Source: Vicia villosa
Taxonomy: Eukaryota; Streptophyta; Magnoliopsida; Fabales; Fabaceae
Length of the DNA: 64,000 bases
Direction of reading: 5' to 3'
Assembly (NCBI RefSeq): GCF_029867415.1
Contig: NW_026705448.1
Coordinates: 310,001-374,000 of the forward strand
Each line of letters opens with the position of its first letter. Position 1 is the stretch's first letter. The notes under the pieces are model-generated. The model was not told where the DNA came from, made no database searches, and saw only the letters and a list, made by a program, of their open reading frames with translations. Below are positions 22,401 to 33,517 of this stretch, one piece after another. Both the position numbers and the translations under genes were made by a program.

Positions 22401-23435
22401 ACCTGACTTCAGTCAACAATCTTATTGACTCGTCATGGAGTTTGAACCTCACAGATCCAAACCTGCAATCTTGCAAGCCTTGTTATTTCCCAGCAATACT
22501 GATCCACCATCTTGATCACATAATTCCTCGAACAAGTCTTTGTTTGGAGTCATGTGCCAAGTGTAACCTGAATCCATAATCCACTCTCTTCTCGAGTCAC
22601 TGCTTGAAACCACAAGAACATCAGATGATTCGAAATCATCTTGAACAATGGTTGCATTGCCATTATCCTTACCTCCACGATCTTTCAGGCGTTCAGGGCA
22701 CACCTTTCTCGTGTGACATTCCTTCTTACAATGATAGCATCGAATACCAGATGCTTCGCCACTATAAGACTTCGAATGGCTTTTGCCCTTTTTCTTGTCA
22801 AACATACCATCCTTTCCTAAGAGTTTTCATTTAACGTCCAAACCTTCACCAACAGTCGAAGGTTTATGCTCCTTTCGTTCATTCATGTCCTTTGAATACA
22901 GGGCAGATTAAACTTCTTCAAAGGACATGGACTCCCTTCCATACAGGAGAGTTTCTTTGAAGTGAGCATGTGATCGAGGCAAAGCGCACAATAGTAACAG
23001 CGCTTGATCTCCATCATCGATCTTTACATTAATATTTTCAAGATCAAGAATCAGCTTGTTGAACATATCCAATTGCTTAGCCAACACTTTGTCTTTAACC
23101 ATCTTGAATGAATACAAAGCCTGCTTCAGGTAGAGTCGGTTTACCAGCGATTTGGTCATATACAAACTTTCAAGTTTTACCCATAACCTAAATGTCGTTG
23201 TCTCCTTTGATACCTGTCTGAGAACCTTATCACCAAGGCTCAACAAAATTGCGATGTGTGCCTTCTCGATCATAGTCGTCTTCTCCGTTGCCGTTAATGC
23301 AGCATTCATGGTTGTCTCTCCCTTCAACGCTTCCAAACAACCCTGCTGTACCAATAGGGCTTTCATATTCAAGCGCCAAAGACCGAAATCATTCACTCCG
23401 GTGAACTTTTCAATCTCATACTTTGTTGAAGGCAT
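19480..23435 (-). pseudogene. Copia Gag-Pol polyprotein pseudogene (Tork/Tnt1-like)
   Basis: Order on the minus strand: Gag from MPSTKYEIEKFTGVN (start 23435) to about 22910; CCHC knuckle CYHCKKECHTRKVC near 22720-22760 (Gly replaced by Cys); protease active site DSGYTWHM near 22560-22585; pre-integrase HMRLGH near 22190; integrase from about 22040; RT with YVDD near 20440-20455; RNase H to about 19480. Damage: TAA after EEV (22908), frameshift near 22455, frameshift near 21800, TAA at about 20656, TAG near 20578, TGA near 19892 and more. The 21800 frameshift destroys the second catalytic Asp codon of integrase (expected DNG). Most stops fit C-to-T changes at Gln, Arg or Trp codons. It cannot make active enzymes. 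Confidence 0.88.
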
Positions 23436-23460
23436 CTTCTCCACGCTCACCGCACCAATT
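23436..23460 (-). other. Leader and putative primer-binding site of Tork-like element
   Basis: In element orientation AATTGGTGCGGTGAGCG follows the 5' LTR. It does not match the usual TGGTATCAGAGC initiator-Met site beyond TTGGT. Either another tRNA primes or the site has diverged. Confidence 0.45.
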
Positions 23461-23950
23461 TGTTGTGAAAAACGATGTCAAGAACAAAATATAATAGGAA
23501 TTAGGGAAGGTAAGAAGAACACAAGAATTGGTTATAACTGCTATTCTTTTACTTTCTCTTAAAATAAGATTACAAGTTTACAAGAGTAACAAATAACCTC
23601 TCTCACCCTAAATTAGGATTTGCAGCTTTTTTAATGATGAGAGACTAGTATGCTATTTATAATAAAACCTAACATACTAACTAATGAGCTTTTTCAGCAA
23701 GGCCCGTTACACAAGCAAACTTAATAAACAAACTAACTTAACAAATTAGGGTTTAAACACTAAAACCTAATTTAACATGCTAACAACCTTAGCATCTTCG
23801 ACACCTGCATGCTCGACCCATCTTCGACTACAGCATGCATACTTCGACACCAGCATGTGAGCAACCTTCGAAGTCATGCTTAACCCTGTCGAATTGTCAA
23901 ACCAAGAAGCTAACCTTCGACCATACTAGAGTTCGATCCAATATCTCACA
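23461..23950 (-). repeat. 5' LTR of Tork-like element
   Basis: 490 bp, TGTTGTGAAAA...ATATCTCACA on the plus strand, followed by the TSD copy GATGT. Confidence 0.9.
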
Positions 23951-24305
23951 GATGTGTTAGGTTGAAGGCTTGCCATGACTGATGTTGGCAGACCATAATG
24001 TTGTTCCCCTACCATTAAAAAACATTGAAAAATGTAACGGGAAAATGAAACTCTTGTGGTAAATATGGATTACTAGGGAATATGATGTTAATTGCATTAT
24101 CTTAGAACATGGACGTGGTAGGTTGAAGGCTTTCCATGACTGATATTGGCATACCATAATGTTGTTCCCTACCATTCAAAAACATTGAAAAATGTAACAG
24201 GAAAACGGGCCTCTGTAAAAAGAATATTTGGGATGGGTAATATTCCCACAAAAAGACCACTTCCAAATGATCCATTGATTTAATGTTCTCTTATCATATT
24301 GTTTT
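23951..24305. repeat. Local tandem duplication flanking the copia element
   Basis: A unit of about 170 bp containing GTAGGTTGAAGGCTT, CCATGACTGAT and CATTGAAAAATGTAAC occurs at 23955-24050 and 24117-24205. The preceding half unit at 24051-24116 matches 18880-18938 left of the copia element. The copia element therefore interrupted the first copy. The tail near 24270 runs into the LINE 3' end. Confidence 0.7.
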
Positions 24306-24812
24306 TCAAAAATACAATAAAGGGGCATTTGTAAATTCATAGAAATTATAATTGGTGCGGGTAATTTTCCCGATGAAGAACCACCTCCAAAAAAGTTCCT
24401 TAATGCTCCAAATAATATTGGAAACACTCCAAGATTCATTTCGGAAGATGATACCATTCCTAACCTTCGAAATAGACCAACAAATTGTCAACCATAATGT
24501 CCCTTCCCTACCGGATCTAACCATGTGGACTATATAAAAATTGTGCCTATCCAAAAAACTCCTCCAAATATCCTCATACTTATAATCTTCAAAACCAACC
24601 TACAGAGCCACTTCTTTCCAAATCAACAAAGAAACCTTACAACTAAATAACAAGTGATGCAAAGATTCCTTCTCCAACCCACACATGCAACAAGAATCTA
24701 AAGATGAAATAGAAATCCCTCTAATAAGAATAAGGTCCCTTGTGGGCAACCTATCTAACAAATGCCACCCGAAATCCTTGACCTTTTGAAGCACCATAAT
24801 ATTCTGATTTAT
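24306..24812 (-). pseudogene. LINE (non-LTR retrotransposon) 3' fragment
   Basis: The minus-strand frame encodes the zinc-binding domain found after the reverse transcriptase of plant LINEs: WHLLDRLPTRDLILIRGI, then C-M-C-G-x10-LLFSC (near 24625-24790). After that come GREGTLWLTICWSISKVRNG and a short Trp-rich tail ending at 24306. The frame is continuous except for TAG near 24601, where Trp (TGG) is expected. RT and endonuclease are absent, consistent with 5' truncation at about 24812. No poly-A tail or TSD could be defined. Confidence 0.75.
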
Positions 24813-24911
24813 TAGGGTTTCGAGATTTTCACAAGAGACTATTTCTTTGTTAATGTTTTCATGTTTTCCTTTTTGGTTCCTAATGTTATTTGATTTATCA
24901 TTAACTTTCAG

Positions 24912-25370
24912 GGATGTGTCATTCATATGGTTATTCCGACGATCTTCAAACAAACTTTTGATTCCATGATGATGGACAATAGTACATGTACCATGTCGAA
25001 ATTTCAGGTTGAACCAAATGAATTAATGTTAAAACCAACTAACCATAAATTTCTCCTCAAATTCAATAAGGGTACAACTATTGAGGATATTGGGAAACAT
25101 GATATATCAGATAAACCACTCAGCTTAACCCTGTTCGCCGATATTAAATCAGGGAAGTGGTAGAAGAACATTCTTCGTGGTATTGTGATTTAACTAATGA
25201 AAATATGTGTTTTCTTTTCTTTTAACGGATTATTATCAATTTCAATGACATTTTCTTTCATTGTAGATATTATTGGCGTTGTTAATGATGATGGATACAC
25301 TCAATGTTTAACTGAAGGAAAAAAACCCCAAGTCAACCTGCTTTTGCGAGATTTGATGTATGAATGTTTA
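24912..25370 (+). pseudogene. RPA1-like/OB-fold protein fragment
   Basis: Two exon-like pieces. The first (24912-25160) reads GCVIHMVIPTIFKQTFD...FQVEPNELMLKPTNHKF, after an acceptor-like TTTCAG. The second (25266-25370) reads DIIGVVNDDGYTQCL...LLLRDL, after TTGTAG. The pattern matches the DNA-binding OB folds of replication protein A large subunit, a group much amplified in plants and often carried by Helitrons. No splice pair joins the two pieces in frame, so it is probably a fragment. No Helitron end was recognised. Confidence 0.55.
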
Positions 25371-25474
25371 TCTATTACATTTAGGGTTTCAATAACCTTT
25401 AATGCTTTCTCTTTATTGTGATCACAAACCGACTCCATTTTAAACTGAAGCGACAACACGCTGAACTGTACAGT
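25371..25474. other. Short spacer before Ogre LTR
   Basis: Continuation of the OB-fold fragment flank. ACAGT precedes the LTR and would be the left TSD candidate; its partner lies beyond the window. Confidence 0.4.
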
Positions 25475-27412
25475 TGTCATACCCCAAAATTTACCCATAC
25501 TTTTTTCTCTTATGCAAATTCAAATCAACACACAAAGCTCCAAGACACACGACTCAGAAACTAGGGTTTGGTTTATTCAAAGGAAAATTAGTGAATCAAT
25601 GGGTCCAAGGCATCCCATATGGCTCAATATATTTCACATTACCTCTATGACAAGTATCAAGTCTCAACTCAAAAGATTGGTCACTCAATTGTTCAGAAAA
25701 TCGACAGTCGACTAAGTTAACCTAAAAGTCAATTGTGGTCAAAGCAAAGTCAAAACTCCTGATTTTTTGTCAAGATCCTCATATTGAAGTTTCATTCACC
25801 ATTTGATCAAAAATTGATCATGGTTCATCAAGGAAAGATAAAAAATCAACAAATCAAAAAGTTTCTAAATTAGGGTTTTCATGGGAGAAAGTCAACTGAA
25901 CTTTGACCAGCCATAACTCTCACATGGAACATCCAAAATTTTCCATCAAAAGCTCATTTTGAAGGAAATTGGATCCTCTACAATTTTGTCTCTCACATGC
26001 CAAGTCTAGAAACGCTTCATTTGATAGATATGGACTAAAACATTATAGGTCCTTTTCAAAAGTCAACAAAAAGACACTTTTTTCAAAAGGATATATAAGG
26101 ATCATGGAAAATAATTTTGATGTGAGACCAAATACACTGGTTAGAGGACTCTCTAAGGTTTCCAAAAAGTCCTAGAACACTTCCATACCCTAAAAATTGA
26201 GAGAGATAGACCTTGTCAAAGTTGGGTTAATTTTGGAGGGAAAGTGTGAAGAAAAAGGTTTCAAAAATGAGTACGTTCCAAATGAGCCCATATTATTTTC
26301 ATCCAAACCTTATTATAGGCCCATCCACGTGCTGAAAACAAAGGTTTTTTATTTTTACTATTTTTATTAATTATTTTATGGTTTTAATTCATTAAAATCA
26401 TGATTTAATTATATAAAATATAAAAATAATGCAAGATTTGATTGTGCTTCAATTTTAAGCCAAGAAATATATCAGATCTCACCCACAAATAATTCCAATT
26501 TCTTTCATGATGCTTGGAGCCCAAGAAAATCAAATTTTAGAAAGATTTGGATGCATATTTCAATCAAATTCAATCTCAAGATTCAAAGAGATTTTCTTCA
26601 ATTTTATCAACCCTAATCACACACCTTTAAGTATGCAACAAATCCAAATGCCAAGGGTTACGAAATTCTGCAAGAAGAACCCTAGAGCCAAGTGCAAAAA
26701 ATCCAAGAAAAACTCAATTCGGTTTCCAAGTTGCAGAGTAATTCAGGAGACTTTGACCATTCAAACACATTCCTTGGAGGTTTCTGAAGCTGTTTGGATA
26801 CTCACACGCAAACAACACCCCAGAATTACCTCCAATAACTTCACGGTATGTCACTTTCTTTTTGAATCGACTATGACAAATTCATGCATCCATTGAGTAA
26901 TTTGATTGCATATTATGGTTTGTGGTAATGCTCTGAGTATTTATGGATGTTTAATTATGTTTTAGTTCGCGTTTGCCATAGATCACCATTGCCAGGGTTC
27001 TTTAGTTCCAATTAGGGTTTCTTTATACAGGAAAAATTAGGTCAAACAAGGCCAGGGCTGAACTCGTGAGACCAAGACGAAGCCATCCATGGTCTCACGA
27101 AATATTTTTGTGGTGTTTTGGTGTTATTCATAACTTGCAGGCTATGGTTACGAAGCATGTCCGTTGGTAAAGCCCATTTACAGAGCTAAGACGACAGACA
27201 GAGGTTGAAGACGCTTGCGTGGCGCTTCCTGATTCGCTGGTTTGCGCGCGCGTTTGGTTTTCAAAAGCCAGGTGGATCCAGCACTTTAAGACGTACGCAT
27301 TACCATGTTCCCTCGTCATCAGAGCCATCAGATGCATCTCTCTCTCAATCCAACGTTTCCAGGCATGAGGGTGTACCGTAGTCTACGCGTGTGAGCCACA
27401 CCTGATCGCAAG

Positions 27413-27413
<1 letters not shown>

Positions 27414-27489
<76 letters not shown>
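27414..27489. repeat. (TA)n microsatellite
   Basis: About 38 uninterrupted TA units inside the Ogre LTR, followed by 300 bp of AT-rich DNA. Probably length-variable. Confidence 0.98.
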
Positions 27490-27492
<3 letters not shown>

Positions 27493-29141
27493 TTACATAT
27501 TTTTCTTTTCTATTATATATAAAAAACTATCATATGTTTTTTTAATTTTTATTTTCAAAATTTATTTTATATAATTAATATTAATAATCTATTTATTTTT
27601 TTTAATATTTATCTTATTTATTTTTCTTTACTTATAATTATTATTTATTATTACATTATATTTATTTTCTCATTTATTTATTTATATATAATATTTAAAA
27701 TCATATATATTTATTTTAACTATATACTTATTTATTTAATTTATTTAAATTATATTTAATTACTTATATACTTTCAAAAATTCATATATATTTCGTTTTA
27801 ACTCTAAAAATTCATAAAAAATACTTGTATGTCTGATTTTATTTTCTCTTCTCGATTTAATTAATTAGGTCGCGAGACCAAAAATTGATTAAATCGTTTA
27901 CATTATCTGATTCAATTCGTATCCTAATCAGGGTTTACGACGATCATTCCATACACTGAAATATTTGTTTTTTTCTATGCCTTTTTTTTCTGTGTTGCTC
28001 TTCCAATACACTCTGACTACGCACCACGTCAAATTCAAAGCTAAGTTCTAACCTTCCTTATTCAAATATTTTTTTGCCTTTTTTATTTTATTTAAAGAGG
28101 GTTTAATTCCCTTGTCAATGGAACTCCTTCTACACTTACCTTTTCTATTATTTTTTGTCAACTCTCAGATAATCAGAGTCACTGCTCAAGGCAAACCTTT
28201 GCCCATCAACCTCCACCAATCGAAGCTAAGTGTTTTACCCCTTTTCTTGTATTTTTACTTTTATTGATTAGGGTTAAATGTATATAATACCTGAACTGAT
28301 AATGCACTCACGTATATCTTGTTTCCTATTTTTCCCACCTTTTCAGGGTTTGCCAATTGCCAAAGCTTCGAATAGTCGGTAACCCTAAACCCTGATTTCA
28401 ATTATTACTTGTTCAGACTTATTGTTCTAATTATCCCGTTGGTTTCATTTTCCCTTTCCCCCGCTGATTTCATTTTCCCTTTCCCCATTATTGCTTTAAT
28501 TGTTAATATTAATTGTTGTGGTTAGTAATTCTAGGGAGTGCAAGCTTGTAATCAACTTAGAATAATTAATTATAAGATAAATATCTTAATCGAATCACGT
28601 GATTGTTGCACCCACGCACACTTTTTGGGTAACCTCTTTGATGCCTTGTTGCCTGTTGCCTTGTGTTTTTTTGCTTAATAGCCATGTCCCTCGAATACGA
28701 GGATACCTCATCCATGTTGCCTCGATAAATACAAAGGTCATAAGACCCTAAAGATGCTGCCTTCGATACACCAATATGACCTCGTCCCTCGGAAGTTGCC
28801 TACGAAAGGCTGAGGTATCTTCTGGCTGCCTACGAAAAGGCTATTCTGATCCTTCCCTTTAGACTACCTGCCTCTCTATGGCATGGGACAGTCTTATGGC
28901 GAACGATAAGGTAATTGCTCTATGCCCTCTTATGGCACGAATAGACCCTTTCATCTTGAAAGGCTAAAAGAATCTTTTTATCAACTATAAGGTAATTGCT
29001 CCTAATTGCCTTGCTCTGGATTAAACTCTCTTTTTCATCTTTTTCTAAACAACACTTTCAAGGCTACGCTCATTTACGAGCTAAAGTCCCTGAGATTTCT
29101 TTTCTTCTTTTCTTTTCAAACGAGCAAAGCAATTAAGAGCC

Positions 29142-29182
29142 CATGGATAACCATGGATGTAAAGGGTGCCTTACACTTTCCC
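29142..29182. promoter_or_regulatory. Ogre LTR dyad module: two CCATGG 10 bp apart plus AAAGGG/CCCTTT hairpin
   Basis: CCATGG at 29142-29147 and 29152-29157, then AAAGGG...CCCTTT with a 13-base loop. The same order is in the diverged second LTR at 63681-63721, so it is conserved beyond its surroundings. It lies 160-250 bp before the LTR end. Possible roles are RNA 3'-end formation, dimerisation or protein binding (inference). Confidence 0.5.
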
Positions 29183-29342
29183 TTTGCATAAATTACCCCC
29201 CGAACCCGTTTTCTCTTAAAAGGTTTTTTTCTATTTCTTTTAGCCTTTATGATATTTTGGATAAAATAAAAGTCGACGGCGACTCATGCTTTACCGCGAC
29301 ATTTTCGATTATTAAAAAAGTCAGTTCACCGTGTTACAGAAC

Positions 29343-29360
29343 TGACGACTCTGCTGGGGA
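29343..29360 (+). other. Ogre primer-binding site (one mismatch)
   Basis: TGACGACTCTGCTGGGGA. The intact version TGGCGACTCTGCTGGGGA is at 63934. This is the Ogre-type site attributed to tRNA-Arg; the G-to-A change is probably post-insertional. Confidence 0.75.
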
Positions 29361-30072
29361 TTTTTTCGATAAAAGAGGGGTTACCTTAAAAAGTTTAGGA
29401 TTCACTTAAATGTTTTCTATTGTATGTTTTGCTTGCTTTATTTTTCAAGGCTGTATTGGGTATTTTGCTGTGTGAAAGGTCCTACACCCGGATCTAGTGT
29501 ACCTTAAGTATGTGGCCATAGACCAGGGAGGTTTTACGACATGTATCGTTATGGTAGAACTGGTGGTCACCGTTAGTGCGACACTTTGGCTTGTCCTGAT
29601 GGCCCTTGAATCTGATCGAGGAGACGTTTGGCTACCGCGTGGTGTCACAAGCACTAATTTTCCTTTAGAACCTTAGTTGAACTTGACTTTGACTTATAAG
29701 AAGTAGTGAGATGGCTGGCTTTGGATTCTCGACTGAAGCTGGTTGATACTCGATACTACACTCATTGAGATTAGGCTCAAGGGATGCTTTTGGCTGGCCG
29801 ATTGTGCGCTATGTTGAGACAATGCCCACGAGAAAGATCATGGATATGAGCACCATAGAACCTGGTTACTATTTAGGACAGGTTGAACCAACTGAACGAA
29901 AGGAAGGAGGGTATACACCCATGAACTTCATGCAAGCCTGACCTTAAGACAATTGTGTGACTTGTTTGATTATTATCTAATTGGCATCATGACATCATGA
30001 CATCATAGCATATCATATCCACTAACGATTTCAAGGACCTAGAAATTTATCTTTGTATTTGTTTTGTAGGAC
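29361..30072 (+). other. Ogre leader region
   Basis: About 700 bp of untranslated leader between the primer site and ORF1. No coding signal seen; ATCATGACATC repeats near 29990. Confidence 0.6.
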
Positions 30073-31416
30073 ATGGCCTTTGCTACTAGAGATTATGTAC
30101 GACTCAACTTTATGGGGGTACCTTCTGAGCTTAAGGAACTTGCCTTAAGTGTTCCTGGAGATTCTAAGTTCGCAGAAAGACATGGTTATCTACTCCGATT
30201 GGTTACTTCTCCGTTTGAAGAAGATATGATGAGAGTCCTATGCCAGTTCTTTGATCTTGAGCACCATTGCTTCACATTCCCCGATTACCAATTGGTACCT
30301 ACTTTGGAGGAGTTTTCAGATTTACTTGGTATACCCATCTCTGACCATTTTCCTTTCACTGGTTTAGAGGACACCCCAAAGCCCGAGACTATTGCTGCTG
30401 CGTTACACTTAAAGAGATCAGACATTGCTTCTAACTGAGACACTAAGAATGGGGTTGAAGGAATCTCCACCAAGTTCTTATTTGGGAAAGCTCGACAATT
30501 CCTGAAAGCCATGAGTTACCATGCCTTTGAAGATGTTTTGGCTTTATTGATATATAGTTTGGTCTTGTTTCCTAATTCTGATCAATTCATTGATGTGCAT
30601 GCAATCAAGATCTTTTTGACCCACAATCCTGTACCTACATTGCTTGGAGATATTCTACACTCTCTTCACTCTCGCATTATGAAGAAACGAGGGACTCTTA
30701 TGTGCTGCACTCCTCTATTAGCTAGGTGGTTTATTTCACACCTTCCTCGATCCGTGCTAAGAAATGATCAAAAAATGCAATGGTCTCGAAGGATTATGTC
30801 ACTTTCTCATTCAGATATCCGTTGACATGTCATATCTCAAGAGTATGTCACTATTATTGATCATTGTGGGAAATTCCCTAATGTGCCACTCCTTGGCATT
30901 AGAGGGGGAATTACCTACAATCCTTCATTGGCCTTGCGACAGTTTGGTTATGCTCGTCGAGATGGTCCTCACCGCTTGATTATTGAAGGGGTTGTTTTCA
31001 ACTATGAAGAAGATGTTCGAAACCAACGTCGAGAGTTCACACGCGCTTGGAATAAAGTGTACAAGGTAGATAGCAAGAGTTGGGGGCAAAAGAACTCTCT
31101 CCCTTCCGAGCCTTATCTCAGATGGGTGCGCAATCGCGCTCAACGTTTCGTCATGCCATATCCCTATTTTAGACCTGTGATTGTGGAACCTCAATGTGAA
31201 GAAAAGGTCCCTTTGGTTATTCTCCACCCAGATATGCCCACCGACCTAGAAGAGTTACAAAAATCATGGGTGCAATTGAAAGAAGAAAGAGATACTTTTG
31301 AAGCTCAATTTCGTGCTAAAGAGAAACAAGTGTTAGAACTCACAAGACTACTTCATGCGGAGCAAGGTATCAATAACTTCATTGGATCAAAGAGGAAACG
31401 TCCATGGGATGCTTGA
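30073..31416 (+). pseudogene. Ogre ORF1 (DUF7745-like), two in-frame stops
   Basis: One frame of 447 codons from ATG at 30073 to TGA at 31414-31416, interrupted only by TGA at 30436-30438 and 30823-30825. Both fit a Trp codon changed TGG to TGA. This is the extra ORF upstream of gag that defines Ogre elements. It contains FFDLEHHCFTFPDYQLVPTL and EEFSDLLGIP, the legume DUF7745-type signature. A C-terminal coiled coil (about 31250-31375) and a basic KRKRPW end follow. Its role in the Ogre life cycle is unknown. Confidence 0.82.
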
Positions 31417-31682
31417 AGGAGTTCTATTTTAGTTGTCCCTTTTATTCTTATTTGTTTTCTTTTGTAAGCCTAAGATTGGCAAAGAACCATAATTAAGTAC
31501 AATTTGATTATTATTATTATTATTAAATTTGTTCTTTCTTTCTTTGTTTAAACAAATTTAAATTTCAAAGTCCTTGAAAACATTGCATATGCATAAACAT
31601 ATCATTCATTCATAAACATCGCATAACAGGTTTCATAAAAACAAATGTTTCATCTTTCCGCTGTTTATTTCAGTGAGAAAAG
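31417..31682 (+). other. Spacer between Ogre ORF1 and gag
   Basis: Non-coding, with a short ATT microsatellite near 31508-31525. The gag ATG at 31683 follows GAAAAG. Confidence 0.6.
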
Positions 31683-32215
31683 ATGAATCTCGAACAATCC
31701 ATCAAGGATCTTCAAGCTCAGAAAGCTGGATTTCAAACTGTAATCCTGAACTTAGCCAAGGGGCAAGATGAACTGAAAGCTCTCCTAACTAAGAAGACGA
31801 AGACTAAGAAGATCAAAGGGGTGCTCAACGTGGGAAGAAGGTTCAAAGGTCATCTTCAGAGACCCGAAGAAGCTGGAATTCTCAAGGATGAAGATGATGA
31901 AGAAGGAAATCACAACCATGGAAGTCAAGTTGGTTCTGATGGTCAAGAGGATGAAGAAGAAGAAGAGCCTTATGACGAGGATGACTCTGATGAGAAATAC
32001 AAGCTACTGGAAGAACGCCTGAGGAACATGGAAATTCAGAAAGTACCTGGACTGGATTTTGATGAAATGGGTCTCATTCCTGGAGTTGTTATTCCTCTGA
32101 AGTTCAAGATTCCCGCCTTTGCTAAGTATGATGGGATATCTTGTCCGAAGTTGCACTTAAGGGCATACACAAGGAAGATTCAACCTCACACCGAAGACAA
32201 GAAACTGTGGATTCA
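31683..32215 (+). pseudogene. Ogre gag, first segment
   Basis: Starts MNLEQSIKDLQAQKAG with a coiled coil, then an acidic region (EDEEEEEPYDEDDSDE), then the conserved start of the retrotransposon Gag domain (KFKIPAFAKYDG, ending KLWIH). The frame is open to the insertion point. The Athila-type element has been inserted after codon His; removing it and one ATTCA copy continues the frame at 38957. Confidence 0.87.
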
Positions 32216-33390
32216 TGTTAGGAGTAAATTAATGGTAAATTCATGTGTTAATAGAAGTGATTTAGTCTCCAAACCAATGCAAAATGTGATGAATCCATAG
32301 GTTTTTATGAAGAATTGAACTGAATAAGTTTAGTTCATGAATAAAGCAAATCGAATCACTTGTGGGTGTTATTGTTGCAGGTTTTGAGCTGAATTGGAAC
32401 TTAAGAAGAACATGAGGAGGATAGAGGGCTTGAAGTCTCAAAGGCAGAGGAAAAAGATGGAAATTGCAAAGGGCGCGCCGCGAGAGTTTCTAGAGCGCGC
32501 CGCGAAAATATCTCTGTTTTGAAGCGCGCCGCGCCAGTCCGATGCCGCGCCGCGGCCTCGGCGTTAAAAGCCCAAAACTTCTATTTAAAAGCCCTAGCTT
32601 CCAAGGTGGTTAGAGAACTTTGTGAAGAGCGAAATTAGGAGAGCATTCTGAGTTTGCAATCAAGAACAACAATTGAAGGCCAATTCTTTACCAATTGAAA
32701 ACATTCCATTGATGAAGATGAATCCCTCTATTAATTCTTGTGTGTTCTTCATGTCTATGGAGAGCTAAATCCCTCTTGTTGAGTCTAAGGTAGTAGTTAA
32801 CCTATGAATATACATTACCATTGATTAATTCCTGTGAACAATTGTTTGAATTTATTATCAATAAGAAACCTTGCTTTTAATTTACATCATTGTTGAATCT
32901 TCGATCGAAAGAGAGGATTTTTACTTTTGCCCTAGGTTACTATATTGATTCAATTATAATTTGCAGAGATGGAATTGTGATTGGGTTTTCATAATTATCG
33001 TTCTTAATTACTATTATCGATATTGATATTTGGAGAGATCGAATCTCATACCGGTAAAAGTTTATCTAATTTGATTTGCAGACATGGAATCTTATTTGAG
33101 GATAAGTGAAGATAATGATTCAAAGGATTGTTCTATTGTGAATTAATTGATAATTGCATAGGATTAGGTTGATGAACCCTAAAGGCTCAACATCTTTCTT
33201 TATTTGTTAACACAAAGTCCTTTACTTGCTTTTATTTTATTATTTGCTTTTGATATTATTAGAAGTATAAAACAAACCAAACTCAATTTTCCTAACTCAA
33301 AATAAACAACTATAGAACGACAGTGATATTAACCAATCCCTGTGGATACGATATATTACCGAAAATATTTACCCAAAAATACTTTCAACA
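32216..33390 (+). repeat. 5' LTR of deleted Athila
   Basis: TGTTAGGAGTAAATT...ACTTTCAACA, 1175 bp. It carries two phased GCGCGCCGCG pairs at 32473-32554 in otherwise AT-rich DNA. Confidence 0.95.
32473..32554. promoter_or_regulatory. Phased GCGCGCCGCG pairs in 5' LTR
   Basis: GCGCGCCGCG at 32473 and 32495 (22 bp apart) and at 32524, with CGCGCCGCG matching at 25 and 46 (21 bp apart). The near-palindromic, CpG-only motif is a sharp GC island, about 255-340 bp into the LTR. Same arrangement as in the SIRE-like element and the minus-strand Athila, but different sequence. Confidence 0.7.
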
Positions 33391-33393
33391 AAT

Positions 33394-33411
33394 TGGCGCC
33401 GTTGCCGGGGA
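33394..33411 (+). other. Primer-binding site, tRNA-Asp
   Basis: TGGCGCCGTTGCCGGGGA, the usual Athila/Tat primer site, three bases after the LTR. Confidence 0.92.
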
Positions 33412-33517
33412 TTGGTGTCAATATTGCACGCATTGCAATAGTTCTTATTTTGAGTCTTAATTTTTATTTTCTCTATTTGGTTGTTTCACGTGTTTGCTAG
33501 TGTGCAGAAATTCGTGT

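Larger units (their letters stand above)
18939..23950 (-). mobile_element. Tork/Tnt1-like Ty1/copia element, decayed
   Basis: Two 490-bp LTRs (18939-19428, 23461-23950) flank a complete but broken gag-pol on the minus strand. Perfect 5-bp TSD GATGT lies at 18934-18938 and 23951-23955. It becomes visible only if the LTR edge is TGTTGTGAAAA, with the left copy mutated to TCTTGTGAAAA. About 23 of 490 LTR positions differ, making this the oldest of the complete LTR pairs here. It is inserted in one copy of a locally duplicated sequence. Confidence 0.9.
25475..29338 (+). repeat. Ogre LTR 1 (3864 bp)
   Basis: Begins TGTCATACCCCAAAATTT and ends GTGTTACA four bases before an Ogre primer site. The length is close to the second Ogre LTR (3845 bp after removing its insertion), but the sequences are clearly diverged (roughly 70% by eye). 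It has repeated short phrases (CTGCCTACGAAA, AAGGTAATTGCTC near 28800-29000), a TA microsatellite and a conserved dyad near its 3' end. Confidence 0.85.

Noticed and set aside
26507..26896. 129-codon plus-strand ORF inside Ogre LTR 1
   Set aside because: Lies in LTR DNA, no recognisable domain, and not seen in the matching part of LTR 2.
30925..31227. Minus-strand ORF opposite Ogre ORF1
   Set aside because: Antisense shadow of the conserved ORF1 frame.
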